Of a stretch of 50,432 nt of DNA, positions 28,026-36,673 are shown in pieces; position 1 is the stretch's first letter; every line of letters starts with the position of its first letter. The translations under genes and the position numbers were made by a program. The stretch is from Hyalangium versicolor. Its GTDB lineage: Bacteria; Myxococcota; Myxococcia; Myxococcales; Myxococcaceae. The stretch lies in assembly GCF_020103695.1 (NCBI RefSeq), contig NZ_JAHXBF010000051.1, positions 1 through 50,432 of the forward strand, written 5' to 3'. The notes beneath the pieces were generated by a model. It was not told where the DNA came from. It worked only from the letters and a program-made list of their open reading frames with translations, and did not search any database.

Positions 28026-29460
28026 ACGCCCAGAAGGCCAGCAGGGCGCCCGCGGCGGTGGCCACCACGTTGACGGTGTCATTGCCCAGCCAGGAAACGC
28101 CCCGGAGTGCGCGGGTGTTCTGGCCGCAGCGGTGCACGCGGCGCTCGGTCTCCCGTCCACAGGCGTCGCACCAGCGCACATCCTGCATCGTGGCTCCCAG
28201 GAAGCTGTCCACCAGTGAGCCCACGACCCCTGCCAGCACGAGCCAGGGCAGCCACTGCCACGCTACGCCTGCGAGCAGCGCGAGGATTCCCACGAAGGCG
28301 GCGCCAGCGGTGGAGGCCAGCAGCCCCACTCCTGAGATGGCGCCCGAAGTGCCAGGGGCCGCCGGCCGCAAGGTGGTGATCATTCGGGGATGGGAGCGCG
28401 AGAGAACCCCCAACTCCGTGGCCCAGGTGTCCGCGTTGGCAGCGACCAGGGCGCCCAGCATCGCCAGCAGGAAGCGCGAGTCCCCCGTGAGCGCCAGGAG
28501 CACGGCGGCCAGCGCGGCCACTCCCCCGTTGGCCAGCGCCTGCCCCAGATCGCGCGTCCCCGTCTTGGCGTACTCGGCCTCCACGCTGGCCTTCCTGTCC
28601 CGGAAGGCCTTGGAGAGCGCGCTCGAGGAGAAGAAGAAGCCGAGCAGGGCCACCGTTCCCACCGCGCCCGCCAGTCCGAAGACGGGGGCCCCAACGACGA
28701 TGGCTCCCAGCACGCCGCTGGGACTCAGCGAACCTCTCAGCCAGGCGGCTACGCCAATGATCAGGGCCAGCCCCGCGCCCAGCCCCAGGCCCGCCGCAGA
28801 AGCGATGGGAGTCCAGCCGAGCACGGCCAGTGCGCATAGCGGCACCCAGAGGTTGTCCCGTCCCCGGATGCCGAGGGCCTCGGCGCAGGTGGCCACCACG
28901 ACGCACAACAGAGCCAGCGGCACGCGGGGCATCTCGGGCGCGAGGCCCGGCATCCACGTGAGTGCGGCGAGCACAGCCAGGAAGGTTCCCGCGAGCATCG
29001 CCAGCGAGCCCTCCAGGCTCTTGCGCTCCCCTCCGAGAGTCTCATACCGGTGGCGCCCGAAGCGCCGGCCCACCAGCGACGCCAGCGCATCCCCCACGAC
29101 CATGGCCAGCACGGCGCCCGCCGCCACCGCGGGCCGGTCCCACGCCAGCCAGACGCACGCCGAGAAGGTGAGCGCGAACCAGACCGTTCCCAGGTTGTCG
29201 GGCTCGGTGTCCACCGCCTTCAGCAGGCGCTTGCGATGGATGACCCAGTTGGCCACCGATGCCGTCAGCGATGGCATCACCGCCAACTCCCGGTGCTCGA
29301 ACAACTTCAGCGTGCCGAAGATCCACAGGCCTACGCTCACGTGAATGAACTTGCGAGAGACCTCTCGGGACACCCCTCGCCGCGCTGCCACCTCGCCCAC
29401 CAGAACGCACGCGCCCACATAGGCATAGGACAAGAGGAGTGCCTGGAGATCCTGGCTCAT
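28021..29460 (-). CDS. Fusion of phytol-kinase-like and DUF92 (VTE6-like) domains
   Basis: 479 residues with 12 or more membrane segments. The N-terminal half (about 10-215) has RKFIHVSVGLWIFG, VVGDALASLVGRRFGRHRY and KSLEGSLAML, the pattern of CTP-dependent phytol/dolichol kinases (VTE5/SEC59 type). The C-terminal half (about 225-479) has GSLSPSGVLGA, AANADTWATELGVLS and GTSGAISGVGLLAS, the signature of DUF92/TMEM19; the plant member VTE6 phosphorylates phytyl phosphate. A short CDAC...C insert lies near 425. One protein might therefore carry both steps from an isoprenoid alcohol to its diphosphate; this is inference. ATG 29460 has TATACT eight bases upstream and no ribosome-binding site. 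Confidence 0.8.
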   Translation of the reverse strand: MSQDLQALLLSYAYVGACVLVGEVAARRGVSREVSRKFIHVSVGLWIFGTLKLFEHRELAVMPSLTASVANWVIHRKRLLKAVDTEPDNLGTVWFALTFSACVWLAWDRPAVAAGAVLAMVVGDALASLVGRRFGRHRYETLGGERKSLEGSLAMLAGTFLAVLAALTWMPGLAPEMPRVPLALLCVVVATCAEALGIRGRDNLWVPLCALAVLGWTPIASAAGLGLGAGLALIIGVAAWLRGSLSPSGVLGAIVVGAPVFGLAGAVGTVALLGFFFSSSALSKAFRDRKASVEAEYAKTGTRDLGQALANGGVAALAAVLLALTGDSRFLLAMLGALVAANADTWATELGVLSRSHPRMITTLRPAAPGTSGAISGVGLLASTAGAAFVGILALLAGVAWQWLPWLVLAGVVGSLVDSFLGATMQDVRWCDACGRETERRVHRCGQNTRALRGVSWLGNDTVNVVATAAGALLAFWAS

Positions 29461-29509
29461 GGCGCCCGAGTATAGGGCCACGGACGCGGGTGGTGGCTCG
29501 GAGCCCGTC

Positions 29510-30394
29510 CTACTGCGCGGAGAGGGTCTCGTTCAGCACCTGCCACAAGGGGCGGGTGTAGGGCACCATGTCCTGTTTGAAGTACCACCAGAAGAAGCCG
29601 CCCACGAAGCGCGGCTCATCGAGCTTCATGCCGTAGTAGCGGCGGATGTACTCGGCTTTCTTGCGGGAGTCCGTGGTGCCGCACTCTCCCATACCGAGCC
29701 GGGCCTTCGGGAAGAGCGTGGCCAGGTGGTGGAAGACGCCCTGCCAGTCGGGCTGACGTCCATCGCAGTCGTCCTCGTAGTAGCTCACCAGCACGTAGTC
29801 GAGCTCGTCGCGCATGGAGGCCGGCAGGTACTTCTCCACCCAGGTGAACATCTCGTTGTCCGCCGGAGCGCAGCCCTCGTTGTAATAGAGGGTGAGGGCA
29901 GTCAGACGCTGGCGCTGTTTGGCCTGGTGGAAGGCGTCCTCGATCTTGGCCACGACGGCCTCGGGCTCCCCGAGCCACTCGCCGTTGACCTCGTTGCCGA
30001 TCTCCCAGATGTCCACGTGGGGCGAGAGGGCGTCGAGGTACTCGGTGACGCGGGCGCGATACTGGGCGGGCGAGTAGAGGCTCACGTTCGAGGAGTCGAG
30101 CAGCTCTCCCATGATCCAGCTGACGCGGTGGATGGACTCGAGGCTCTCGAGGTACTCGGAGGCAGGGACGTACTCGTCGAAGACGACGCGAGTGGTGGGC
30201 CGGTGGTTGAGCCGGCGCAGGGACTCGGTGATGGCCTCCAGGTCGTCCACGCTGTCCACGGTCACTCCGTAGATGCGCTCGAGCCCCGGGTCCGGAGCTG
30301 GCAGCTCCGGACCCGCCGACGAGTCTCCTGGCGGATGGGTTCGGGTACAGGCGAGCATTCCCGCCAACCCCAGCGTGAGGAGGGGCCACTTCAT
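29510..30394 (-). CDS. Glycoside-hydrolase-like (TIM-barrel) lipoprotein
   Basis: 294 residues. The lipobox ends at Cys16 (LAGMLAC), so the protein is anchored in the envelope. The rest fits a clan-A TIM-barrel glycosidase: WEIGNEVNGEW places Glu135 as acid/base after the usual Asn, and GMGECGT places Glu237 as nucleophile, with FFWWYF on the last strand. It starts two bases after the deacetylase-like gene and is the last gene of the exopolysaccharide operon, where I infer it trims or releases the polymer, as PelA or PgaB hydrolase domains do. The exact GH family and substrate cannot be read. Confidence 0.75.
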   Translation of the reverse strand: MKWPLLTLGLAGMLACTRTHPPGDSSAGPELPAPDPGLERIYGVTVDSVDDLEAITESLRRLNHRPTTRVVFDEYVPASEYLESLESIHRVSWIMGELLDSSNVSLYSPAQYRARVTEYLDALSPHVDIWEIGNEVNGEWLGEPEAVVAKIEDAFHQAKQRQRLTALTLYYNEGCAPADNEMFTWVEKYLPASMRDELDYVLVSYYEDDCDGRQPDWQGVFHHLATLFPKARLGMGECGTTDSRKKAEYIRRYYGMKLDEPRFVGGFFWWYFKQDMVPYTRPLWQVLNETLSAQ

Positions 30395-30396
30395 GG

Positions 30397-32163
30397 CTAG
30401 GGAATCAGCTCGTTCGGGCTGACGAACGTGAAGCCCTCCGCCTGGATTCCCTCCACGGTCTGCTGGAGCAGTTGGATGTCGAAGAAGGGATGGAAGTAGA
30501 AGCTGGCGAAGCCATCGCGCACGACCCGGTTCTTCCTGGCCGCGCGGATGATGTCCTCCGGCAGGCGCCGTGGGTAGCTGTAGAACTGATCGGGCTCGAT
30601 GTTGCCCAGGTTCTCCGGGAGCACGGTGGTGTCGTAGAGATCCTGCACGACATACGGGAAGAGCTGCCCGAACATGTGCGCGGAGTTGATGGAGGTGTTT
30701 GTCAACAGCCCGCCGAAGTAGATGGCGCGCTCCCAGCGGGTATCGAAGAGCTCGGCGACGGCCCGCTGGCTGTTGACCGAGGCGGTGTAGTGCGGGAACT
30801 CGAAGATCTTCGGCGCTGGTAGCTTCGCCTTCGAGAACAGCTCCTGGCCCTTGTGGATCCGATCCTTCGCCCAGCCTCGCGAGTCCTTCGGCAGCGGGCC
30901 GAGGAAGTTGATGGAGTAGTCCTCGTTATGGGTGACCCGGAAGAACTCCGTGTCGTCCGCCGTCACGCCTGTGTAGGGATTGAGTTCATCCTCCCATTGA
31001 TGGGTCCTGCCATGCATCACCATGACGCCTCCATGAGAGAGCAGGTATTGGATGGCGCTGACGAGCTCCGGGCTGGACTTCAGCGTGAGGTGCACTGGGG
31101 TGCCTTCGTTGTAGTAACCCAGGGGATCCACGTACTCGGGGATGACGCCGAATCCGAATGGCACATTCCTGGAGCACAAGTAGTCGGCAATGGCTCGCAG
31201 CGAGTCCGGATCCGTTGAAGGGTTGATGTCCTCCAGGCGGACCAGCGCGCGGTGCCGCTCGGGCGTGCTTGGTGCCAGGGCATCGAACAGCAGATCCGCG
31301 AAGATGAGCACGCGATCCTCCTCGGACATGTATGTGAAGGGGATCTCAGAGAGATAGGTGAGGTTTCCGCTGCGCAGTGCCCAGGGGAACGTCGAGCCAT
31401 CTGCCCGGACTGCCTGCGCGAGCACGGTGACTTTCTGCGCGTCGCTGATGAGTGACTGCATCACGCCGGAGGCGTTGCCCGCGTAGCGGACCAGGTCCTG
31501 GCCCTTGTAACGCACCTGGGCGACCTGGGAGAAATCCAGGCCCTGCCAACGCCAGCCATAGCGGGCGATGAAGGCGCTGTCTCCGGCTCGAGCGGTGAGC
31601 TGCCAGATGTTGAAGCCACCCCAGATGACGGGCTTGTTCGTGAGCAACACGTCGTCGAGCAGGCACGTGGGCAGCGGCTCGTCATAGGTCGAGCCAAAGT
31701 AGAGGATGGCGGAGAATTTCTGTGCCTCACCGCACACGTAGGTGGTGGCCCTTTTGGCGGTCCAGCCGCCGAAGTGGCTCACCAGGTTCGCGGTACCCAT
31801 GGCATAGAGTTCCCCGAGGTAGCCATAGGGGCCCGTGCTGTCGAAGAGGATGAGCGCTGGGGGAGAGGCCACTTCGTTCTCGGGCCCCTTCTTCTTCGTG
31901 GGACCCTTCCACTCCTTGGGAGTGCTGCCATCGTCCTGGACGCTGGTGAACATGGAACTGCTCACCGGCGGAGGGGCGGGGTTCCAGAGCAGGGAGCGAG
32001 TCACCTGCTCTGGCGTGGAGTGCTGGTGAGGCTGGCCCGCCAGACTCGGCTCACTCAGGCCGAGCAGAGCCACGAGGGCGAGCAGACCGAGCCCGCGCGA
32101 AAGGCACCTCCCCGTCGCGGCCCGAGATGCCTCACACCGTTGGGTTCGTTTCTTCCAGCTCAT
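30397..32163 (-). CDS. DUF2334-type polysaccharide-deacetylase-like protein, exported
   Basis: 588 residues from ATG 32163, with GGGGAGG four bases upstream. The signal peptide is long (basic start, hydrophobic at about 23-40, cleavage near SLAG). The N-terminal half (about 85-300) looks like a separate domain binding or presenting a ligand. The C-terminal half (about 310-588) is DUF2334: RLEDINPSTDPD with a putative metal Asp pair, GFGVIPEY, GGVMVMHGRTHQWE with His ligands, and FYFHPFFD. DUF2334 is a branch of the NodB-like carbohydrate esterases. It starts inside the end of the epimerase gene (32-base overlap). De-N-acetylation of the exported polymer is the likely role, by inference. Confidence 0.8.
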   Translation of the reverse strand: MSWKKRTQRCEASRAATGRCLSRGLGLLALVALLGLSEPSLAGQPHQHSTPEQVTRSLLWNPAPPPVSSSMFTSVQDDGSTPKEWKGPTKKKGPENEVASPPALILFDSTGPYGYLGELYAMGTANLVSHFGGWTAKRATTYVCGEAQKFSAILYFGSTYDEPLPTCLLDDVLLTNKPVIWGGFNIWQLTARAGDSAFIARYGWRWQGLDFSQVAQVRYKGQDLVRYAGNASGVMQSLISDAQKVTVLAQAVRADGSTFPWALRSGNLTYLSEIPFTYMSEEDRVLIFADLLFDALAPSTPERHRALVRLEDINPSTDPDSLRAIADYLCSRNVPFGFGVIPEYVDPLGYYNEGTPVHLTLKSSPELVSAIQYLLSHGGVMVMHGRTHQWEDELNPYTGVTADDTEFFRVTHNEDYSINFLGPLPKDSRGWAKDRIHKGQELFSKAKLPAPKIFEFPHYTASVNSQRAVAELFDTRWERAIYFGGLLTNTSINSAHMFGQLFPYVVQDLYDTTVLPENLGNIEPDQFYSYPRRLPEDIIRAARKNRVVRDGFASFYFHPFFDIQLLQQTVEGIQAEGFTFVSPNELIP

Positions 32164-33358
32164 GACGCCTCCCCGCGAGAGAAACAGCCGTGGTCCTGTT
32201 TGGAATGCTGGGGGCCAGCGCGTCCGCCTGATCCCGCTCCCCGACGCGGGCCACCAAGTGGTGGGTGATGCGCTCGGCGGAGTGGCCATCTCCGTAGGGG
32301 TTGTGCCCCCGGGCCATGGCGGCGAAGCGTGCCGGATCTCGCAGCAGCCCCACCGTCTCCTCATGGATACGCGTGGGCGAGGTCCCCACGAGCCGGGCCA
32401 CTCCCGCGGCGACGCCCTCGGGGCGCTCTGTCACCTCGCGCAACACGAGCAGCGGCTTGCCGAAGGTGGGCGCCTCCTCCTGGATACCCCCCGAGTCCGT
32501 GAGGATGAGAGAGGCCCGCTCCATCAGCGTGATGAAGTCGAGGTAACCCACGGGCGGCAGCAGGACGATCCGCTCCTCGCCGCCCAGGAGCCGGTGCACG
32601 GGCTCTCGCACCTGGGGGTTGAGGTGCACGGGATAGACGAGCACCACGTCGGGGCACTCACGCACGATGCGGCGCAGGGCATGGCACATCCCCTCGAGCG
32701 GCTCGCCGAAGCTCTCGCGGCGGTGGAGCGTCACCAGGACCATCCTCCGGTGGGCCAGCAGCTCCTCGGGGAGGCCGGGCACGCCTCCGCCCCGCGCGCG
32801 GGCGACCTCCCGCGCCGTCAACAGCGCGTCCACCACCGTGTTGCCCGTCACGGAGATCTGGCTTCGCGCGTAGCCCTCCGCCATCAGCAGCTCGGCGGCC
32901 TGCTGCGTCGGGGCGAAGAGCAGCTCCGAGAGCTGGTCAATGAGCTTGCGGTTGATCTCCTCGGGGAAGGGCGAGTACCGCTCTCCCGAGCGCAGACCGG
33001 CCTCCACGTGGCCCACCGGCACCTTTTGATAGAAGGCCGCCAGGGCCGCGGCGAAGGCGGTGGTCGTATCCCCCTGGACGAGCACCCAGGCCGGGCGGTG
33101 TTGCTGGATGATCTCCCGCATGCCCAGCACCGCCCGGGAAGTGACTTCATCCAGCGTCTGGCCCGGTCGCATGAGATCCAGATCCAGATCGGGCTTCAAG
33201 CCGAAGACCGCGAGTGTCTGATCCAGCATCTGCCGGTGCTGGCCGGTGGACACGAGCACCGGCTGCAAGCAGTTGCTCCGCCGCAGCGCCCGGACGACGG
33301 GCGCCATCTTGATGCCCTCGGGCCGCGTGCCCACCACCACGAGTATCTTCGCCGTCAT
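32132..33358 (-). CDS. wecB: UDP-N-acetylglucosamine 2-epimerase (non-hydrolysing)
   Basis: 408 residues; the family is usually 360-400. GTRPEGIKMAPVV at the start, GHVEAGLRSGERYSPFPEE in the first domain and LTDSGGIQEEAPTFGKP in the second are the signature motifs of WecB/MnaA, with the catalytic Asp, Glu and His region intact (LVTLHRRESFG). It interconverts UDP-GlcNAc and UDP-ManNAc in the cytosol. The start is one base after the glycosyltransferase stop, and its end overlaps the deacetylase-like gene by 32 bases, with an extended C-terminal tail of about 30 residues. As in the E. coli N4 receptor pathway, it should supply UDP-ManNAc to the NfrB-like synthase. Confidence 0.92.
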   Translation of the reverse strand: MTAKILVVVGTRPEGIKMAPVVRALRRSNCLQPVLVSTGQHRQMLDQTLAVFGLKPDLDLDLMRPGQTLDEVTSRAVLGMREIIQQHRPAWVLVQGDTTTAFAAALAAFYQKVPVGHVEAGLRSGERYSPFPEEINRKLIDQLSELLFAPTQQAAELLMAEGYARSQISVTGNTVVDALLTAREVARARGGGVPGLPEELLAHRRMVLVTLHRRESFGEPLEGMCHALRRIVRECPDVVLVYPVHLNPQVREPVHRLLGGEERIVLLPPVGYLDFITLMERASLILTDSGGIQEEAPTFGKPLLVLREVTERPEGVAAGVARLVGTSPTRIHEETVGLLRDPARFAAMARGHNPYGDGHSAERITHHLVARVGERDQADALAPSIPNRTTAVSLAGRRHELEETNPTV

Positions 33359-33359
33359 G

Positions 33360-34955
33360 TCAGTTTCCTCTTTCACTGCCGCGGCTCGCTTGCCATGGCG
33401 CGGAGTTTTCGAACGGGCTGGAGGTCGCAAGGACCGCGGGGGGCTCCTCGGGCTGCGAGACGTGGGGGATGGGGCCGAGCTGGGAGATGACTTCGCCCGC
33501 CACCTGGCATGCGTCGAGCGGTTCGTGTTGCGCCGCCAGGGCCCCCGTGTTGGGGAAGGCATGTGTCGTCTTCAGCCAGCGCAGCGGCTGGCCGGTCACC
33601 CGGTGCCGGACGAACTGGAAGATGGCGCGGTTGGTGGCCATCAAGCTGATGAGGTTGCCCAGCATGAGGCGAGGCACGGACATCAGTGCATGCCCAGGCC
33701 CATACAGCCTGTTGACGGCGTAGAACTTCATTCCCAGCCTCCACACCAACAACAGGAGGTTGATGACGAGGATCCACGCCAGCCATGAGTCTTTGGGGGC
33801 GACATCATCCATGCTCCAGGGCTCTCCCACGGTTGCGCTCACCGACGTCCGCGCGAAGACGTAGGCCAGCAGGCCATAGGCGCCGAGCAGCAGGGCATTG
33901 GTGAGGAGCGCCTTGCGATCCCTCCAGAGGCAGTAGAGGACGGGCAGCGTTCCCTGCCAGCCGAGCTGCTGCCAGGTCTGCAAGGTGATGCCGAGAATCC
34001 ACCGCGAGCGCTGCCGCACCGAGGCCCAGAGGTTGTCCGGGAAGTATTCGCGAGTGGCGAGGTACTCCTCGCGCTCGGGGACCCCCGCGCTCGAGGGCCC
34101 GGGGGCCTGCGCGGGGTGCGTCAGGGTCCGGCAGGCGAAGTGCACGCGTTTGCCGGCCAGGCGGAACTTGAGGCCGATCTCGTAGTCCTCCGTCAGGCTG
34201 GAGGTGCTGAAGGGCTGTTGCCCGTGCCGGCCGGCGATGTCCTCGAAGGCGTTGCGATCGAAGGCGCTGCCCACGCCCGCGGAGGGGATCAGCCCGTGCA
34301 AGGCCTCTCGTACCGGCATGTCCCGCAGGTGGTGCTCGGCGAACTCGTCGATGTACGTGGCGCCCACCAGGTTGCTCTTTGGCAGCTCCAGCGAGAAGAC
34401 AGGCATCTGCACGAATTCGTGGCGGGGGATGAGCAGGCTGCACAGCCGCAACGACAGGGGATGGATCACATCCTCCGCGTCGTGCATGAGGAGGGTGTCG
34501 AAGCGCCGGCCGGAGCGTTGCTCCTCCAGGACGATGCCCTGGTAGACCCAGTTGAGACAGTCGGCCTTGGAGGTGGGGCCGTCATGAGGCAGCACCACCT
34601 TGTGCACGTTGGGGTGGACCCGACTCACCGCGTCCACTCGCGCCTGGGTCTCCTTGTCATTGGGGTATGTGCCGAGGAAGAAGTCGTAGTTGCTCAGCTC
34701 GTAGTCGAGGCTGCGCAGGTTGTGCTCCAGCATCTGCTGGATGACATTGGCCTCCTGCCAGGCGGGCACCATGATGGCGATGCGCCGCTGGGCAACCGCG
34801 CGCAGCTCTTCCAGGGAGAGGGTTCGCCGCTCCCGGCGGTGGAGTCCTCGCAGGAAGAAGTTGAGATCGATCCACAGCTCGTCCAGCCCGTTGAGGAAGA
34901 TGCCGATGCTGATGGGATAGGCCAGCGTATGGGCCACCGTGTCGAGTGTGTCCAT
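33360..34955 (-). CDS. nfrB: NfrB-like inner-membrane glycosyltransferase (GT2)
   Basis: 531 residues, colinear as I recall it with the glycosyltransferase part of E. coli NfrB (about 745). The matching blocks are IMVPAWQEANVI, GTYPNDKETQ, GPTSKADCLNWV, HDAEDVIHPL (the DxD site), PSAGVGSAF, LTEDYEIG (TED), REYFPDN, RQRSRWILGI (QxxRW), LWRDRK and KTTHAFP. Membrane segments flank the catalytic domain: one at about 8-25 and three to four at about 345-470. After KTTHAFP, E. coli NfrB continues with an MshEN c-di-GMP-binding region; here only about 70 low-complexity residues follow. It should polymerise and secrete a ManNAc-type glycan. It starts three bases after the NfrA-like stop. Confidence 0.9.
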   Translation of the reverse strand: MDTLDTVAHTLAYPISIGIFLNGLDELWIDLNFFLRGLHRRERRTLSLEELRAVAQRRIAIMVPAWQEANVIQQMLEHNLRSLDYELSNYDFFLGTYPNDKETQARVDAVSRVHPNVHKVVLPHDGPTSKADCLNWVYQGIVLEEQRSGRRFDTLLMHDAEDVIHPLSLRLCSLLIPRHEFVQMPVFSLELPKSNLVGATYIDEFAEHHLRDMPVREALHGLIPSAGVGSAFDRNAFEDIAGRHGQQPFSTSSLTEDYEIGLKFRLAGKRVHFACRTLTHPAQAPGPSSAGVPEREEYLATREYFPDNLWASVRQRSRWILGITLQTWQQLGWQGTLPVLYCLWRDRKALLTNALLLGAYGLLAYVFARTSVSATVGEPWSMDDVAPKDSWLAWILVINLLLLVWRLGMKFYAVNRLYGPGHALMSVPRLMLGNLISLMATNRAIFQFVRHRVTGQPLRWLKTTHAFPNTGALAAQHEPLDACQVAGEVISQLGPIPHVSQPEEPPAVLATSSPFENSAPWQASRGSERGN

Positions 34956-34958
34956 GTC

Positions 34959-36044
34959 TTAGAACTCGAAATAGGTAGAGGCCTGCAGGCGCAGGTCGGT
35001 GTAACGAGTCTGGGCAGGCAGTGGATCCACCGAGTGCCGTCCGAAGTAGAAACCCTCGTGGAGGGCGAGCTGCAGATCGACGCCAATGGGAGCCAGCAGC
35101 CGCCAGCGGTGGCCCACTCCCGCATCCGCCAGGTTGTTGTAGTAGTGGCCCAGTCGATCCGCGGCGGCGCGAGCCTCGAGCAATCCCTGCCAGAGCAACG
35201 GGCCGGTATGCAGCCAGGACACCGCGGCCCGGCCGCGGAGGAAGCCCACCACGTTGTGATTGAAGCGGCTGACATACACAGACTCGCCGTATGCGTCGGT
35301 ACACGGCGCGAGCATGAGAGCCACCCCGGGAGAGGGACGAGGCCGGCAGCCCGAGGACTCCACTCCGAAGTAGAGGCCGGCCCGGGCATCGAAGGAGACG
35401 CGGCGGCGCCCGTCGTCCAAGAGATTGAAAGCGGGCCCTGCCTGCACGAAGAGTCCGGCCCGCTGGGACGCGAAGCGTGTCAACACCCCCAGGCCCGTGA
35501 GGGTGTAATTGTCAGCATAGATTTCAGGGACGCCCAGGTTGCCACGGCCGTGCGAGGCCATGTCTCGCGTCACCTGGGCGAAGAGATAGAAGTGCAGGTC
35601 CAGATCGAGGGACGGCCGGACGAACACGCGTCCACGCAGGGCGGGGACGAGATCCGCGGGGACCCCACTGCCGAAGGTACGGTTCCACCCCAGGGTGTCG
35701 AGGTAGAGATCCGCCCAGAGGTGGTGGGGCAAGGACTCCAACTCTTGCCGCGCCTGCTGCGCCAGGTGCGAGTCCGGCCCCTGGGATGCTTCCGTGAAAC
35801 CCTGGCGGGCTTCCTCGAGCCTGCCTCGTGCCACCTGCAGGTAGCCCAATTCGATCGCGATGCGCTGGGAATCCGTCCCCAGTCCGCGAGCCTGTTCAAA
35901 GGCGGCCAGTGCCCCTTCGAGATCTCCGGCCTTCTTGCGTTGATAGCCATTTTCGAGGAGTCGCTGCACCTCCTGAGGAAATGCCTGCTTTTCTGGCTGC
36001 GGCTCTCCTCCCGCGAGAAGGAGGAACAGGACGCAAAGTCCCAT
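34959..36044 (-). CDS. NfrA-like outer-membrane TPR/beta-barrel protein
   Basis: 361 residues from ATG 36044, with GGAGAG eight bases upstream. A short signal peptide (GLCVLFLLLAGG) is followed by two to three TPR-like helical pairs (about 24-110: GYQRKKAGDLEGALAAFEQA, LGYLQVARGRLEEARQGF). The rest (about 115-361) is beta-rich: PEIYADNYTLTGLGVL, AGLFVQAGPAFNLLDDG, and ends STYFEF with a terminal Phe. TPR plus barrel is the layout of NfrA, PelB and PgaA export ports, though E. coli NfrA is nearly three times longer. As first gene of the operon, it is the probable outer-membrane exit for the glycan. Confidence 0.75.
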   Translation of the reverse strand: MGLCVLFLLLAGGEPQPEKQAFPQEVQRLLENGYQRKKAGDLEGALAAFEQARGLGTDSQRIAIELGYLQVARGRLEEARQGFTEASQGPDSHLAQQARQELESLPHHLWADLYLDTLGWNRTFGSGVPADLVPALRGRVFVRPSLDLDLHFYLFAQVTRDMASHGRGNLGVPEIYADNYTLTGLGVLTRFASQRAGLFVQAGPAFNLLDDGRRRVSFDARAGLYFGVESSGCRPRPSPGVALMLAPCTDAYGESVYVSRFNHNVVGFLRGRAAVSWLHTGPLLWQGLLEARAAADRLGHYYNNLADAGVGHRWRLLAPIGVDLQLALHEGFYFGRHSVDPLPAQTRYTDLRLQASTYFEF

Positions 36045-36106
36045 GGAACATCTCTCCCAGCTGGCGATCGAGCTCTCGCCCGCGCCACCCTCTTGATGAG
36101 GGCAAA

Positions 36107-36135
36107 TAGCTAGGGGGTGGGACCCCACTCCTCAA
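36107..36135 (-). promoter_or_regulatory. Candidate promoter of the exopolysaccharide operon
   Basis: On the minus strand, TTGAGG (36135-36130), a 17-base spacer and TAGCTA (36112-36107) lie about 62 bases before the NfrA-like start. The spacer contains GTGGG/CCCAC, an inverted repeat with a two-base loop that could serve as an operator. Confidence 0.35.
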
Positions 36136-36217
36136 GTTGCCCTGAAGGGCTCCTGGGGTCCTTCTGACCTGGGAGGGAAAGAGGTGTCGCGGGATTTCGC
36201 CAGGAACCTGGAAGCGG

Positions 36218-36673
36218 TCAGTAGCCGAGGGAGAAGGGGATATCCACGGGAACGATGGGCCCGCGCAGATTTCCCTCAGGGCTCTCTTCCGTCCGGACCA
36301 CGATGGACATCTCCCCGGACTCGAACACGTCCTCCTGCTTTCCGGAGAGCGGATAGCTCCCCTGAACGGAGTAGCTGACAGTTGCGTCGCTGCCGTTCTT
36401 GACGAACGTGATGCTCGCCACGGTGCCGTCGTCGCTTGCTCCTTCTCGGGACGGACCCTTCATGAGCACCTCCACGACGGTCTCCGGCGTATAGAAGAAT
36501 CCGCTCTCGATCTCGACCTGGCCGGAAGCGGGCGGGCTGAAGTAGATGATGCCGTCTTCAGCGGGGCCAGCAGGCTTCGGGGAGACCGCGCTCAACGTCG
36601 CTTCATACCGGTCCGCGCCACCACAGGCTGTGATCAGCATCGCCAGTACCGCGAGGCAAGCCTGGGATTTCAT
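36218..36673 (-). CDS. Small lipoprotein coupled to the P450
   Basis: 151 residues. MKSQACLAVLAMLITAC is a lipoprotein signal with lipobox ITAC (Cys17). The mature part is beta-rich and acidic, with no enzyme motif and no further Cys. Its ATG overlaps the P450 stop codon by four bases (ATGA), so it is translated together with the P450, and GAGGTG lies five bases upstream. The link between an envelope lipoprotein and a cytosolic oxygenase is unexplained. The family is not recognised. Confidence 0.7.
   Translation of the reverse strand: MKSQACLAVLAMLITACGGADRYEATLSAVSPKPAGPAEDGIIYFSPPASGQVEIESGFFYTPETVVEVLMKGPSREGASDDGTVASITFVKNGSDATVSYSVQGSYPLSGKQEDVFESGEMSIVVRTEESPEGNLRGPIVPVDIPFSLGY

Noticed and set aside
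34116..36113. Long plus-strand frame opposite the NfrA/NfrB-like genes
   Set aside because: No recognisable domain, and the opposite strand has well-conserved glycosyltransferase motifs and proper ribosome-binding sites.
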